From the NCBI GenBank assembly GCA_017417055.1, contig JAFPZX010000169.1, forward strand, positions 25,344 to 89,343: a DNA stretch of 64,000 bases, in the 5' to 3' direction. The notes beneath the pieces are model-generated. The model did no database searches. It was not told the DNA's origin and was given only the letters and a program-made list of their open reading frames with translations. Position numbers and translations under genes: made by a program. This document shows positions 24,858 to 33,377 of the stretch, piece after piece (the first letter of the stretch is position 1; every line of letters starts with the position of its first letter). This DNA is from Anaerolineaceae bacterium. GTDB lineage: Bacteria; Chloroflexota; Anaerolineae; Anaerolineales; Anaerolineaceae.

Positions 24858-26747
24858 CTATGCTGTATGCGAAATCGGCAAGAGTGGAATTTTCATCTTT
24901 TTCCTCTGAGAACAAATGAGTAAAAATGCGCATAGTGAAATTATCCATGAAATATAAGTCATCGTTGTATGTTTATAGAAAATGGAAATCTCATTTTTTT
25001 CACCCGGAAGAAGTTCCACAAGGGTCGTGCCGCGTTCAGATAATAGCGTCTCGGTTTCTGCCCCGTTCACGAGACAAATTTGGGTATTGTACCGGAAAAC
25101 GGGAATGTCTGCGGTAAGTTTTTCCGTTCCGGAATCCGGTGCATCGATAAATGCAGTATAGAATGTTCCATCTTCCGAAAGAGAAATCTCAGCCGGATAG
25201 GGAGCTCCGTTGATAAGCACATCATCCAGCGTATACCCATGTATGGAACGGTATTCCTTTGCCTCAACCGGCGCGTAGTCAAAAGTAATGGCGTCCCCGG
25301 AAGCAATGTCTTTTTCAAAAATTCTGGTGTTTTCTTCCTTGTGTAGTGTCAGGAGCGCTGACCCGTGCAGAACACAGGCGGTGATGATGATGAGGCAGGT
25401 CAGTGTTCCTTTTATCCGGCTGCTGTGGAGGGTCCGCGGGAAATACAGACAGAAAGCGGTCAGAATATATATCGTCGACTGCGCGTTCAGCCGCCAGACA
25501 AATTGAATGAAGTAAAGAGGTGTGTGGTCTCCGATCAGTTTCCATGGCAGCAGGGACGTGGCAGCGAAAAAAATCAGCATACCTGTCAGCGCGAAACAGT
25601 CCGCAGCTCTGTTTTTTTTATAACAGGAATGTCTGAAAATGTTAAATAAATAAAATATGATTAACCAAAGCAGCGCCGCCAGTACAAGAAACCCCACCGC
25701 GTAGGAAACGGGTTCATTCCGGAATGATTTTTTAATGATTTCTATCAAACGAAAGGCACTGTCTTGCAGTCCCTGACCGGAACCGCCCGGCGTATATAGC
25801 CGGTTGCTGAGCATATATTGAACCATGGGAACAAACGAACCCAGAGAAAAAACAATTGCCGCGGCAGCCGCCTTGCATAAGGAGAGGAATCTTTCCTTTC
25901 TTTCTGTCCAAAAACGGATGGAAATCAGGGTGAAAAGGCCGATGGTGAGCGATGCAATCAGCAAAAATATATTATGAGAATAGGCGATAACTGTCATCCC
26001 TGCCGCTAAGGGAGCCCATCGTTTTTTATTTCCGAAGGCAATATTGTATAGTCCCAAAAGGACCAGCGGCATGACGGTCATACAGATCGATTCACCCAGA
26101 TGCGCTCTGCGGAACACATTCGTGAACCGGTAAGCTGAAAAGGTATACATTACCGAAAATAAAAGGGCACTGCAGGAACTTCCGGATATTTTTTTCAGGG
26201 AAAAATAGCTCAGGTACAGCGTGACCAATGTGAGCAACAGGTAATAGAGCTTGTAGGCAGTTACATAACTGCCTGTTATCCGGGAAAATACGTACATCGG
26301 ATACATCGGCAGCCAGGGATAAAAAATATTGACTACCGGTCCATTGTGTGCAAAGTTCAAAAAGTTTACCGGTGATTTCCATACGTTCCGCAATCCAACC
26401 ATCCGGTTCAGATGCATGTATGTATCTTCATTCAGATAATGGGGAATTCCTTCCATCAAAAACCGGGGCAGATAATACAGGCAGCCCAACAGAAACAAGA
26501 TGATTCCGGTCAGCAGCCCTTTGTGTTTTTGAGCTTTTTGAATGCACTGATTCATTGTGTTTTGCAGATGGTTTTGCGTAAAGCGCGGGACAGTTCCCCC
26601 GCCTTCATGGGAATTATTCAGCGTTTCGTTATGGAAACACTGATTAATTGAGGGTCGGGGACGGTTCTCCCGAGGAACGAGGGGAACTGTCCTCTCGTCT
26701 TCGCCGGAATTAATCAGCGATTCCTTATGAATCAGTTTGTTGCTCAT
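24858..26747 (-). CDS. Polytopic membrane protein, YfhO/GT-C-like, with repeat-derived N terminus
   Basis: Up to 629 aa with about twelve hydrophobic segments. Motifs such as HYLNEDTYMHLNRM in the first outer loop, YPWLPMYPMYVF and AHLGESICMTVMPLVLLGLY resemble YfhO-like or 6-pyruvoyl-type integral membrane transferases, so a role in sugar transfer to the cell surface is possible but unproven. The C-terminal soluble part (FDYAPVEAKEYRSIHGYT...) ends in a last membrane helix. Start choice is uncertain. The longest frame starts at 26747 (AGGGG 11 bases upstream), but residues 10-55 are translations of two palindromic repeats. The next reasonable ATG, at 26555, lies just before the first membrane helix and lacks a clear Shine-Dalgarno. 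Either the repeats were added to the coding sequence or they belong to the leader. Confidence 0.7.
   Translation of the reverse strand: MSNKLIHKESLINSGEDERTVPLVPRENRPRPSINQCFHNETLNNSHEGGGTVPRFTQNHLQNTMNQCIQKAQKHKGLLTGIILFLLGCLYYLPRFLMEGIPHYLNEDTYMHLNRMVGLRNVWKSPVNFLNFAHNGPVVNIFYPWLPMYPMYVFSRITGSYVTAYKLYYLLLTLVTLYLSYFSLKKISGSSCSALLFSVMYTFSAYRFTNVFRRAHLGESICMTVMPLVLLGLYNIAFGNKKRWAPLAAGMTVIAYSHNIFLLIASLTIGLFTLISIRFWTERKERFLSLCKAAAAAIVFSLGSFVPMVQYMLSNRLYTPGGSGQGLQDSAFRLIEIIKKSFRNEPVSYAVGFLVLAALLWLIIFYLFNIFRHSCYKKNRAADCFALTGMLIFFAATSLLPWKLIGDHTPLYFIQFVWRLNAQSTIYILTAFCLYFPRTLHSSRIKGTLTCLIIITACVLHGSALLTLHKEENTRIFEKDIASGDAITFDYAPVEAKEYRSIHGYTLDDVLINGAPYPAEISLSEDGTFYTAFIDAPDSGTEKLTADIPVFRYNTQICLVNGAETETLLSERGTTLVELLPGEKNEISIFYKHTTMTYISWIISLCAFLLICSQRKKMKIPLLPISHTA
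26637..26731. repeat. ~90-bp palindromic repeat, copy 1 (inverted relative to copy 2)
   Basis: Read on the minus strand: CTGATTAATTCCGGCGAAG, CGAGAGGACAGTTCCCCTCG, TTCCTCGGGAGAACCGTCCC, then AATTAATCAGTG. It matches 33228-33319 on the plus strand with few changes. The outer CTGATTAATT/AATTAATCAG arms and the inner GGACAGTTCTCCCGAGG arms both pair. It lies in frame inside the N terminus of the membrane protein gene. Confidence 0.75.
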
Positions 26748-26811
26748 CCGTTTCAGTGCCCCTGTCTTTCATTATACCTACAACATATTATTTTTTGAAC
26801 ATATTCACGGA

Positions 26812-26866
26812 GTACATCCGGGACTGGCACCTTGTGCCGCGCAGATGACACAAGCGTGCCTGATCT
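26812..26866. repeat. GC-rich palindromic repeat, second copy of the 17513-17570 type
   Basis: GTACATCCGGGACTGGCACC, TTGTGCCGCGCAGATGACAC, AAGCGTGCCTG shares the blocks ACATC-GGGAC, GTGCCGCGCAG and GCGTGCCTG with 17513-17570. The 26748-27024 gap otherwise contains only the terminator at 26967-27003. Confidence 0.45.
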
Positions 26867-26966
26867 CCGAACTGTTTGGAGATAGTTCTGACAGCTGCAG
26901 CAATGGTTGACATGTACGATTTTATCGTAGTTAGTTCTGATTTGTCATCGTTCCAAACTGGCATAA

Positions 26967-27003
26967 GAAAGGAGCTGCCGTTATGATGTTGGCAGCCCCT
27001 TTT
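26967..27003 (-). terminator. Intrinsic terminator of the phosphoribosyltransferase gene
   Basis: On the minus strand the RNA reads AAAAGGGGCTGCC - loop AACATCATAAC - GGCAGCTCCTTTCTT: a 9-bp GC-rich stem followed by T-rich sequence, 22 bases after the stop codon at 27025. Confidence 0.75.
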
Positions 27004-27024
27004 GATTCTCTGATACCTGATCGT

Positions 27025-27576
27025 TTAGTCTTTGAACAGCGGCAGATGGCCGAGGTTGATCACTTCCGGCCAGGCATCCTCTGCACCTTCGACGCAAATC
27101 GCGAGGGAAAGCGGATTGGGCTGTGCGCCGGCTTGTTCCAGAATGCTTTCGATAGCGAGCTTGGTGGAGCCGGTGCTGATCACATCATCCACATATAGGA
27201 CCTTTTTCCCTTTGAGCAGCGGGATATCCTTTTCATCCAGCAGCAGCGTCTGTTCGCTTTGCGTGGTGATGGAGTTGGAAGTTGAGCGGATAGCATTGCC
27301 CATGTAGGATTTGTAGCTCTTGCGGCACACAACATAAGGCTTCCCGGTGCGGACGGAAAGGGCGTGCGTGATCGGAATACTCTTGGATTCAGCGGTGATC
27401 ATCACGTCATAATCCTTGTCCTCAAGCTTTTTGGCCAGTTCGTCAGCACAGGCTTCAACCAATTCGGTGTCGCCGAGAATGTTCAGGACGGCAATACGCA
27501 GCCCGGGCGCGACTTCAAACAGCTGCAGTGATCGTTTGACACCGGCTAATGTAATATCATAGAAATCTTTACTCAT
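27025..27576 (-). CDS. Purine phosphoribosyltransferase (adenine/xanthine PRT-like)
   Basis: The 183-aa protein shows the PRPP-binding loop VLYVDDVISTGST at about 128-140 and the flexible-loop region SYKSYMGNAI, with the Apt/Xpt-like order ITAESKSIPITHALSVRTGKPYVVCRK. These enzymes salvage a free purine base with PRPP to make the nucleotide. The base specificity cannot be decided by eye. AAGGAG lies 9 bases before the ATG at 27576; a TGAGTCA...TGACTCA unit lies 69 bp upstream and an intrinsic terminator closes the gene, so it is monocistronic. Confidence 0.88.
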   Translation of the reverse strand: MSKDFYDITLAGVKRSLQLFEVAPGLRIAVLNILGDTELVEACADELAKKLEDKDYDVMITAESKSIPITHALSVRTGKPYVVCRKSYKSYMGNAIRSTSNSITTQSEQTLLLDEKDIPLLKGKKVLYVDDVISTGSTKLAIESILEQAGAQPNPLSLAICVEGAEDAWPEVINLGHLPLFKD

Positions 27577-27644
27577 CAGATTTTTCTCCTTACAGCAGAT
27601 CGGTTGTTAAGACCTGATCCGTTATTATTAATAATTGTTCAGGA

Positions 27645-27674
27645 TGAGTCACAGCTGCCTGTTCTGTTGACTCA
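27645..27674. repeat. TGAGTCA/TGACTCA single unit (family D, copy 4)
   Basis: TGAGTCACAGCTGCCTG then TTCTGTTGACTCA: exactly 30 bp, nearly identical to the right arm of the dimer at 29026-29091. It is 69 bp upstream of the phosphoribosyltransferase start, with an AT-rich possible -10 region between (TTATTAATAATAAC on the minus strand). Confidence 0.75.
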
Positions 27675-27831
27675 ATTCCGGGGCAACAAAAACTCAATAC
27701 TTAGCAGTTATTATTATAACAAACAATTTTTCTGTTCAAGAAAAAACGCTCAGCTTACACTTTCCATTCATAGGATCACCGGGGACAGTCCCATAAAGGA
27801 TCAGGCCCCGGTGGCTGATGACTGAATCGTA

Positions 27832-28836
27832 TCAGCTCATAAAAAGATCGGTATATTTCAGACTGCTGTCTTCAAATAGCAGCTCCTTTGCGGCACTCAC
27901 ACTGCCATCCGCATTGACGCGGTATAAAATATTATGATTTGTGATCAGGTGATTGATGACCACAAAATCAGAAATCAGATCAGCCGGCAGAATGGGATAA
28001 AGCTGATCCAGACGGGTGTTCCACATGTAATTCTTGATGGCGCGGGCAGTTTCTTCAGACAGTGTGTCGGCCGCGATAGAAAATGCCATCAACGGATGGC
28101 AGGGAACCAGTTCTTCCAGCCATCCTCCGCTCAGGATCTCTTCCGCCTGTGCGTCATTGCTGACGATGCGGGCGGCAGAATAAAGGAGCATTTTGTCAGT
28201 GAGTTCGTCTGCTTTGATCTGCCAGTCGGATTCGTCAGTGCTGAGGAAAAACATCAGGTTCGGAATATCAGCCGCTTCCTCAAGAATATCATCACGCAAT
28301 GCATCGGGAAGTGCATATAATCCAAATACACTGTCCGGGTTATCCCGAAAAAGTTCCGTATATTCGTTCCATTCATCAAGTGAATCGGAGGCAAGGATCA
28401 GCCAGGCGTATATGTCAAGCTTTCTGCCACGTTTTACAATGTCTTTTACAGCGGAAAAGGGAATCCGTTCGGGGACCGCGGCGCGGTCAAAAAATACAGC
28501 CCAGGAGAGGCAGGGATTGCTTTGACTGACGATGCGCCGTATATTTCCGGATCCGAATGTCCACGCGTTGTGTCCAAGGTTGATGCCAAATTGCCTGATG
28601 GTGCGGGAATCTGTATGGGTAACAAGATGGTGGATCATTTCATAATAGGGGCTGGACTGGTTGGCCGCCATCTGCTGCATCATTTGATAACAGATTTTCT
28701 GCGTGGGACCGTCCGAGGTGCGTTCAGCCATATCAAGCAGTTTCCGAACGCTGCGGTTCGAGTCCTGCGTGATTTCGCGAATGTAATGATCGACGATTCC
28801 TGATATTAATCCTCGGGTGATGCTTTCCTGATCCAT
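27832..28836 (-). CDS. Uncharacterised protein, 334 aa
   Basis: I do not recognise this protein. It has no signal peptide or membrane span. Residues ~1-90 are helical (MDQESITRGLISGIVDHYIREI...SVRKLLDMAERT), followed by IRQFGINLGHNAWTFGSGNIRR, a Gly/His/Trp-rich stretch that could be a binding motif. Then comes a long helical/beta region with NPCLSWAVFFDRAAVPER, YAWLILASDSLDEW and LMFFLSTDESDW, ending with a short beta segment (YRVNADGSVSAAKELLFEDS). Start 28836 has AAAGGG 8 bases upstream. It is divergent from degV with 291 bases between them that contain a family-D dyad. The composition matches neighbouring core genes, so recent transfer is not indicated. Confidence 0.68.
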   Translation of the reverse strand: MDQESITRGLISGIVDHYIREITQDSNRSVRKLLDMAERTSDGPTQKICYQMMQQMAANQSSPYYEMIHHLVTHTDSRTIRQFGINLGHNAWTFGSGNIRRIVSQSNPCLSWAVFFDRAAVPERIPFSAVKDIVKRGRKLDIYAWLILASDSLDEWNEYTELFRDNPDSVFGLYALPDALRDDILEEAADIPNLMFFLSTDESDWQIKADELTDKMLLYSAARIVSNDAQAEEILSGGWLEELVPCHPLMAFSIAADTLSEETARAIKNYMWNTRLDQLYPILPADLISDFVVINHLITNHNILYRVNADGSVSAAKELLFEDSSLKYTDLFMS

Positions 28837-29025
28837 AGTCTTGCCCTTTGATTGAATTTTAATAGTTACTTCGTTCCCTGTAAAGGGAATAAGTATTCAT
28901 TCCGGATAAAAGTTTACCCAAAACGTGAATTTTGTCTAAAACTTCAACCCTTTTTCATGATACAAAAGATTTTTCTCCGTTTCTATCATGTAAAATTAGT
29001 TTAGAAAACACTAATTAGTTCTGTC

Positions 29026-29091
29026 TGAGTCAAAATCAGCCTGTTTTCGTTGACTCAGACTTGAGTCAACAGAACAGGCTGATTTGACTCA
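29026..29091. repeat. TGAGTCA/TGACTCA palindrome, dimer (family D, copy 2)
   Basis: Left arm (32 bp): TGAGTCAAAATCAGCC + TGTTTTCGTTGACTCA; spacer GACT; right arm (30 bp): TGAGTCAACAGAACAG + GCTGATTTGACTCA. The arms are reverse complements with two small differences. It lies 37 bp before the degV ATG and is shared with the divergent gene at 28836. Confidence 0.85.
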
Positions 29092-29127
29092 TTAAGATAA
29101 ACAGCTCGTTAATAGCGGAGGTTTTTC

Positions 29128-30009
29128 ATGTCTGAACAATCAAAATTTTTTATCGTCACTGACTCATCCTGTGATCTTCCACAATGGTTATTGGATACTT
29201 ATGAAGATTTTGCCCTCTGCCCGCTGACATTTACGATTGACGACGAGGTGAATCCGCCTCTGGACAACAAAGCATTTTATGACCGGCTCCGCAATGGCAG
29301 CCGTTCCAAAACATCCCAGGTAAATCCGGATGCCTTTATCGAAGTTTTCCGGGAAGCAGCGGAAAAAGGGATGGATGTCCTGTATGTAGGCTTCTCCAGC
29401 GGACTGAGCGGTACGGTGGAGAGCGGATTCAAAGCCGCTGCCATTGTTGAAAAAGAATTCCCGGAACGGAAGTTTCTTGTGGTGGATACCTTGTCCGCTT
29501 CCTGCGGAGAAGGCTGCCTGGTGGACCGGGCGGTTGAGCTGCGCCGGGAAGGCAAAACAATCGGTGAAGTTTACGAGTGGTTGGAAAACAACAAGCTCAA
29601 TCTGCATCATTGGTACACGGTGGATGACCTGCATTTTCTGCAGCGGGGCGGCCGGGTTTCCGCATCAGCCGCCTGGTTCGGTTCCACTCTGCGCATCAAG
29701 CCGGTGATGAACATGGACAACGCCGGACATTTGATCCCGCGGGAAAAGGTGATCGGCAGGAAACGTTCCATCTCTGCGCTTTTCCACAAAATGCAGGTGC
29801 TGGGGCGTGACCAGGGAAACCAGAAAATTTTCATCAGCCACGGAGACTGCCTGGATGAGGTTAATCTGCTGGTGGATATGATCAAAAAGGAATGGGGAAC
29901 GAAAGAGTTTGTCATCAGCTACGTCGGCAATGTTATTGGTTCCCATACCGGTCCGGGTGTAATTGCGCTCTTCTTTTTCGGCGTTCCCCGGGAGGAATGG
30001 CAGGGATAG
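29128..30009 (+). CDS. DegV-family fatty-acid-binding protein
   Basis: The DegV fold binds a fatty acid; members act as FakB-type carriers that present exogenous fatty acids to the kinase FakA. This 293-aa protein has FIVTDSSCDLP at the start, TSQVNPDAF, SSGLSGTVESGF, VDTLSASCGEG and LHFLQRGGRVS, all standard DegV blocks. GGAGG lies 8 bases before the ATG. No fakA-like kinase is in the window. An intrinsic terminator follows 12 bases after the stop, and a family-D dyad sits directly upstream. Confidence 0.92.
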   Translation: MSEQSKFFIVTDSSCDLPQWLLDTYEDFALCPLTFTIDDEVNPPLDNKAFYDRLRNGSRSKTSQVNPDAFIEVFREAAEKGMDVLYVGFSSGLSGTVESGFKAAAIVEKEFPERKFLVVDTLSASCGEGCLVDRAVELRREGKTIGEVYEWLENNKLNLHHWYTVDDLHFLQRGGRVSASAAWFGSTLRIKPVMNMDNAGHLIPREKVIGRKRSISALFHKMQVLGRDQGNQKIFISHGDCLDEVNLLVDMIKKEWGTKEFVISYVGNVIGSHTGPGVIALFFFGVPREEWQG

Positions 30010-30021
30010 ATTAAATAACAA

Positions 30022-30074
30022 GGGGCCATTTCTTTTATCATTCAAACAGACGACAAAAGAAATGGCCCCTTTTT
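30022..30074 (+). terminator. Intrinsic terminator after degV (possibly bidirectional)
   Basis: Perfect 15-bp stem GGGGCCATTTCTTTT / AAAAGAAATGGCCCC with an 18-nt loop followed by TTTTT. It lies between two convergent genes (degV and the 963-aa gene) and has T/A runs on both sides, so it may serve both strands. Confidence 0.92.
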
Positions 30075-30081
30075 GTATTCT

Positions 30082-32973
30082 TTAATCAATTACCAGGTTG
30101 ATTGCTTTTTCGAGCACCTTGCGGAATTTTGACCCTGCATTTTGTATGATTTGTGAATAGGCAATTGGCAGAATCATAATTGCAAACAGCATTTTCTGAT
30201 CTTTACTGTTTGATTCGGAAAAGACTTTTCCCAGCCAGTCGTTCAGTACCGCGTCTGAAAAGTCATTGAAGATATTCTTCTTTGATGGCTGCTTTTGCCC
30301 CCGCTTGATCCCGCCAACAGCGGTTACCAGGTCCACAAACTTTTTGTTCAGACACTTTTCCAGGTCTGAATCCAGCCACTTCTGAGCTTTGTCCATGTTT
30401 TCTTCTGTGATCCGGTCCAACCCATCAAAATCCTTTTCCCTCATAAAACGCTCTTTCATCCCGCCGAAGAACTTTTCCAGAAACAAAGATTTATAGGTAC
30501 CGGCGGCAGAATCACCGCCGCTGATCATTTCCCCGTGAACATCGCCTTCCTTTTCACGATGGCCGAGAGAAAACATATATTCAATATCTTTTGGACTAAA
30601 GTCGTCTTTCTCAAGCATGTAGTTGTGAGCGTTATCAAACTGGAGCGCTGTTATTTCCAGACGGGAAAGCTTTTGATATTCCTTCTGCTCAGATGATGTG
30701 AGTTTTTCCCCACTTGCTGATTTCCGTTTCAATTCACAGTACCGGGCATAATTCTTAACCGCTTCGGAAGGTGTTTTAAAGATCTGCAGGTAGGACTCAT
30801 AATGGGATGCGGTAAATAAGGCTCGCTTGCCGCCGGCTGTGATGGGGTAAAGCTTTTTGCTCATATCTTCACGGATATTGCCGAGCTCGCCATTATTAGA
30901 CCCCTTTTTGACCTGTGCATACAAATCATCGACATATTCGATCCCGTAGTTGAGCAGAGAAATCAGGTGCATGACCGGCATATGTACCCGCTTGTCATTT
31001 TTGAAATATTTGTTGAGCATTACATTCAGGCTGCGGACACTTTTGGAAAGCTCTTCCCGAACGCTTTGCAGGTCTTTGGTTGTAAATGCGTCATAAATTG
31101 ATTTGTTTTGATTCCCGGGCTGTTGGTTGAACGCTGTGAATTTTGTTTTTAACTCCAGCAACGGCATGCCGAGAAATCCAAAAGATGAAATCAACTGCAG
31201 CAGTTCAGGAGGAATGCTGCCGGGCCGTTTAATTTGTTCCTTCAGAACTTCATCGCGGAGCAATGCTTTCAGCTCAGAGCCTTCATTTTCGATTGCGTCC
31301 GCAAGTGTGTCGGGATTTATCAGAAGGCTGCCGTCAGCTTTTTTCAGCGTACTGGCATAACTTTTTGATCCGAGTTCGCCTGAAAATGCCGTGTTATTGG
31401 TCATTCTGCGCATATTTTCACCCGCAACCGCGGGAATATCTGTAATTTTATTTACGGTAAGGCTTTTGTTGATCGAATCCTTGTAATTTTGATATTCCTG
31501 TTGTGTGAGCCTTTTGCCGCCGAAATTTTGATAGCCGGTATCCGTCTTTTCTCCCAGATCCATCAGGTTGTTTTCCATTCCGGCACGGGCATTCAGATCA
31601 AAAGAAATGGCTCCGGCCATGCCCAGATTTTTCATACCGCCGAACTGAACCGCATCCTCCTCAAAAATCTGTCTTGCAGCCTGAATGCCTGCAATGTTTT
31701 GAACCATATCCTTCACAAAGGTGGTACAGTTCCGGGTGAAATATCCATAGCCTTTGTCGGCATACGTCTCGGATGCCTTAAAAATCTCGGCCACCTGATA
31801 GTCATTGGATTTAAATTTCCGGCTGATGGTGTAAGAGTGGCCCCAGTCATCGATCATCTGACCGGGGACAACTGCGTTGCGGTGCAGCATCACCATCGAA
31901 CCGGACACGTTTGTCATAGCTCCGACAGGATAGAAGCCATATTGTACGTAATAACGTTCGTAACGGTTGGAAATCCTGCTGAAGCGGCTGTACTCAATGC
32001 CGAGCATGGTATGTCCCATTTCCTTGCCTTCGAAGGATTGCTCCGAACCTTCCTTTGGCTGGTCCACCAGGACAGAGATTGTCGGCTGCAGCGGCCTTTC
32101 CCTGTCCCGTGGGTCGTCCGATTCAGCTGCATTGGATACCGGTTCTGCGGCTTTGGCTGCGATGGGATGGGACCAGACCGTCGGGATCCGGCGAAAGTCT
32201 TCCATAATGGCTCCGCCGCTGTTTTTGTCAGCGTCATATTCAATTCCATTCCAGCCCGGGACCTGCTGATGGCTGCGTTTTTTCTGGAGTTTGTCTTTAT
32301 TTTTGGAAGAGCGGGCAAAGGCTGCCCCGATGATTGGGGCGGTAACAGGCAGCAGACCGAGATTGAAGATAAATCCGCAGATTTTCCCGACAGTATAACC
32401 GAAAGTTTGAGAAATTAAACCCCAAAAATTGTTTTTTTTATAAGCTTTCTGTCGGGGCGCCATCTCCATCGGTTTGAAATCCCAGTTTTGCGCCGGCTTC
32501 ATATCCTGCCCGGCCTTTTGGAGGTCAGATGGCTGTTTATCCGCTTGCTCACCGGATTCTTTTCCGCTTTTTTTCTCAGTTTTTTCAACAACCTGGGATG
32601 CTTCGGATTCCGACTTTATTTCTTCCTCATGTCCGTCAGAATCGACTAAACGGACCTTCGGGTTCTTCATCCGTTCCAGAGCCTTTTTGCTGGTGTCGAT
32701 TTCACTGTATTGGGAATCATCAAGGCTTTGGCTCTGATCGTTTTGGGAGAATTTTTCGTCTTCTGATTCAGAATCAGAACCAATGATGAGCGACATGCTT
32801 TCGTTACCGGCAGCAACAGGAATCACCATCGGCATACCGGCCAATAAAGCCTGGTTCCCGAGCATTTCGCCCATGGACATAGACCTCGGACGGCTTTCTG
32901 CCTTGATTTCCTCTTTGATGGCTTTATTCCTGGGTTTATGATTTTCTCTGATGGATTGAGCCCGTCTTGGCAT
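30082..32973 (-). CDS. Large unknown protein with GNQA leader and permuted papain-like (NlpC/P60-type) motif pair
   Basis: The 963-aa protein has a basic N terminus ending in MGEMLGNQALLAG (39-46), resembling the short GNQA leader found before DUF4157-type domains in proteins exported by contractile injection systems. Residues ~55-170 are acidic and low-complexity, followed by a hydrophobic stretch (~185-225). A central block contains GHTMLGIEYSRF (His ~320) and, about 94 residues later, GYFTRNCTTFVKDMV (Cys ~414). The order His then NC-T-F is that of permuted NlpC/P60 or LRAT-like papain folds, so a peptidase, amidase or acyltransferase activity is plausible. The remaining ~500 residues are helical and unassigned. 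There is no signal peptide or anchor. AGAGGA precedes the ATG. No immunity-like or injection-apparatus gene is adjacent. Confidence 0.75.
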   Translation of the reverse strand: MPRRAQSIRENHKPRNKAIKEEIKAESRPRSMSMGEMLGNQALLAGMPMVIPVAAGNESMSLIIGSDSESEDEKFSQNDQSQSLDDSQYSEIDTSKKALERMKNPKVRLVDSDGHEEEIKSESEASQVVEKTEKKSGKESGEQADKQPSDLQKAGQDMKPAQNWDFKPMEMAPRQKAYKKNNFWGLISQTFGYTVGKICGFIFNLGLLPVTAPIIGAAFARSSKNKDKLQKKRSHQQVPGWNGIEYDADKNSGGAIMEDFRRIPTVWSHPIAAKAAEPVSNAAESDDPRDRERPLQPTISVLVDQPKEGSEQSFEGKEMGHTMLGIEYSRFSRISNRYERYYVQYGFYPVGAMTNVSGSMVMLHRNAVVPGQMIDDWGHSYTISRKFKSNDYQVAEIFKASETYADKGYGYFTRNCTTFVKDMVQNIAGIQAARQIFEEDAVQFGGMKNLGMAGAISFDLNARAGMENNLMDLGEKTDTGYQNFGGKRLTQQEYQNYKDSINKSLTVNKITDIPAVAGENMRRMTNNTAFSGELGSKSYASTLKKADGSLLINPDTLADAIENEGSELKALLRDEVLKEQIKRPGSIPPELLQLISSFGFLGMPLLELKTKFTAFNQQPGNQNKSIYDAFTTKDLQSVREELSKSVRSLNVMLNKYFKNDKRVHMPVMHLISLLNYGIEYVDDLYAQVKKGSNNGELGNIREDMSKKLYPITAGGKRALFTASHYESYLQIFKTPSEAVKNYARYCELKRKSASGEKLTSSEQKEYQKLSRLEITALQFDNAHNYMLEKDDFSPKDIEYMFSLGHREKEGDVHGEMISGGDSAAGTYKSLFLEKFFGGMKERFMREKDFDGLDRITEENMDKAQKWLDSDLEKCLNKKFVDLVTAVGGIKRGQKQPSKKNIFNDFSDAVLNDWLGKVFSESNSKDQKMLFAIMILPIAYSQIIQNAGSKFRKVLEKAINLVID

Positions 32974-33227
32974 ATGGTTCCTCTTCTTTCCGGTACATTA
33001 TTTTTTACCGGTCAACAGAAACTGTCTCTATTGACTTTCCCTATTTTTTGTAACAGCCGTTGTTAACAAATATAAGCGAATAATTCTTTCAAATTCGCGA
33101 AAAGCGGAAAACGTTTCAAAATGAAACATTTATTATTCACATCTCATTATGGATCTGCTGTTTTACACGGGATGAACCGCGTCCAAAAGCAGTCCTGCGG
33201 TATTTACTTAGGGACAAAACTTATGGA
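32974..33227. other. Intergenic region with a candidate operator, no gene seen
   Basis: Between the divergent 963-aa gene and the XRE-receiver gene. It contains GTTTCA-AAA-TGAAAC at 33113-33127, a 15-bp dyad typical of a repressor site, and a degraded TGACTT/GTCAACAGAAAC remnant of family D at about 33013-33042. No good open frame is present. Confidence 0.35.
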
Positions 33228-33319
33228 ACCGCTGATTAATTCCTGCGAAGGCGAGAGGACAGTTCCCCTCGTTCCTCGGGAGAACCGTCCCTGAACTGAA
33301 TTAATCAGTGATTCCTTAT
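33228..33319. repeat. ~90-bp palindromic repeat, copy 2
   Basis: CTGATTAATTCCTGCGAAGG, CGAGAGGACAGTTCCCCTCG, TTCCTCGGGAGAACCGTCCC, then GAATTAATCAGTG. It is the plus-strand counterpart of 26637-26731. It lies about 60 bp upstream of the XRE-receiver gene and so may be transcribed in its leader. Confidence 0.75.
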
Positions 33320-33377
33320 TTATGAAACAGTGAGAATAATCGGAAGGGAAAGACCTCTGTGATAAAATTTATATATC

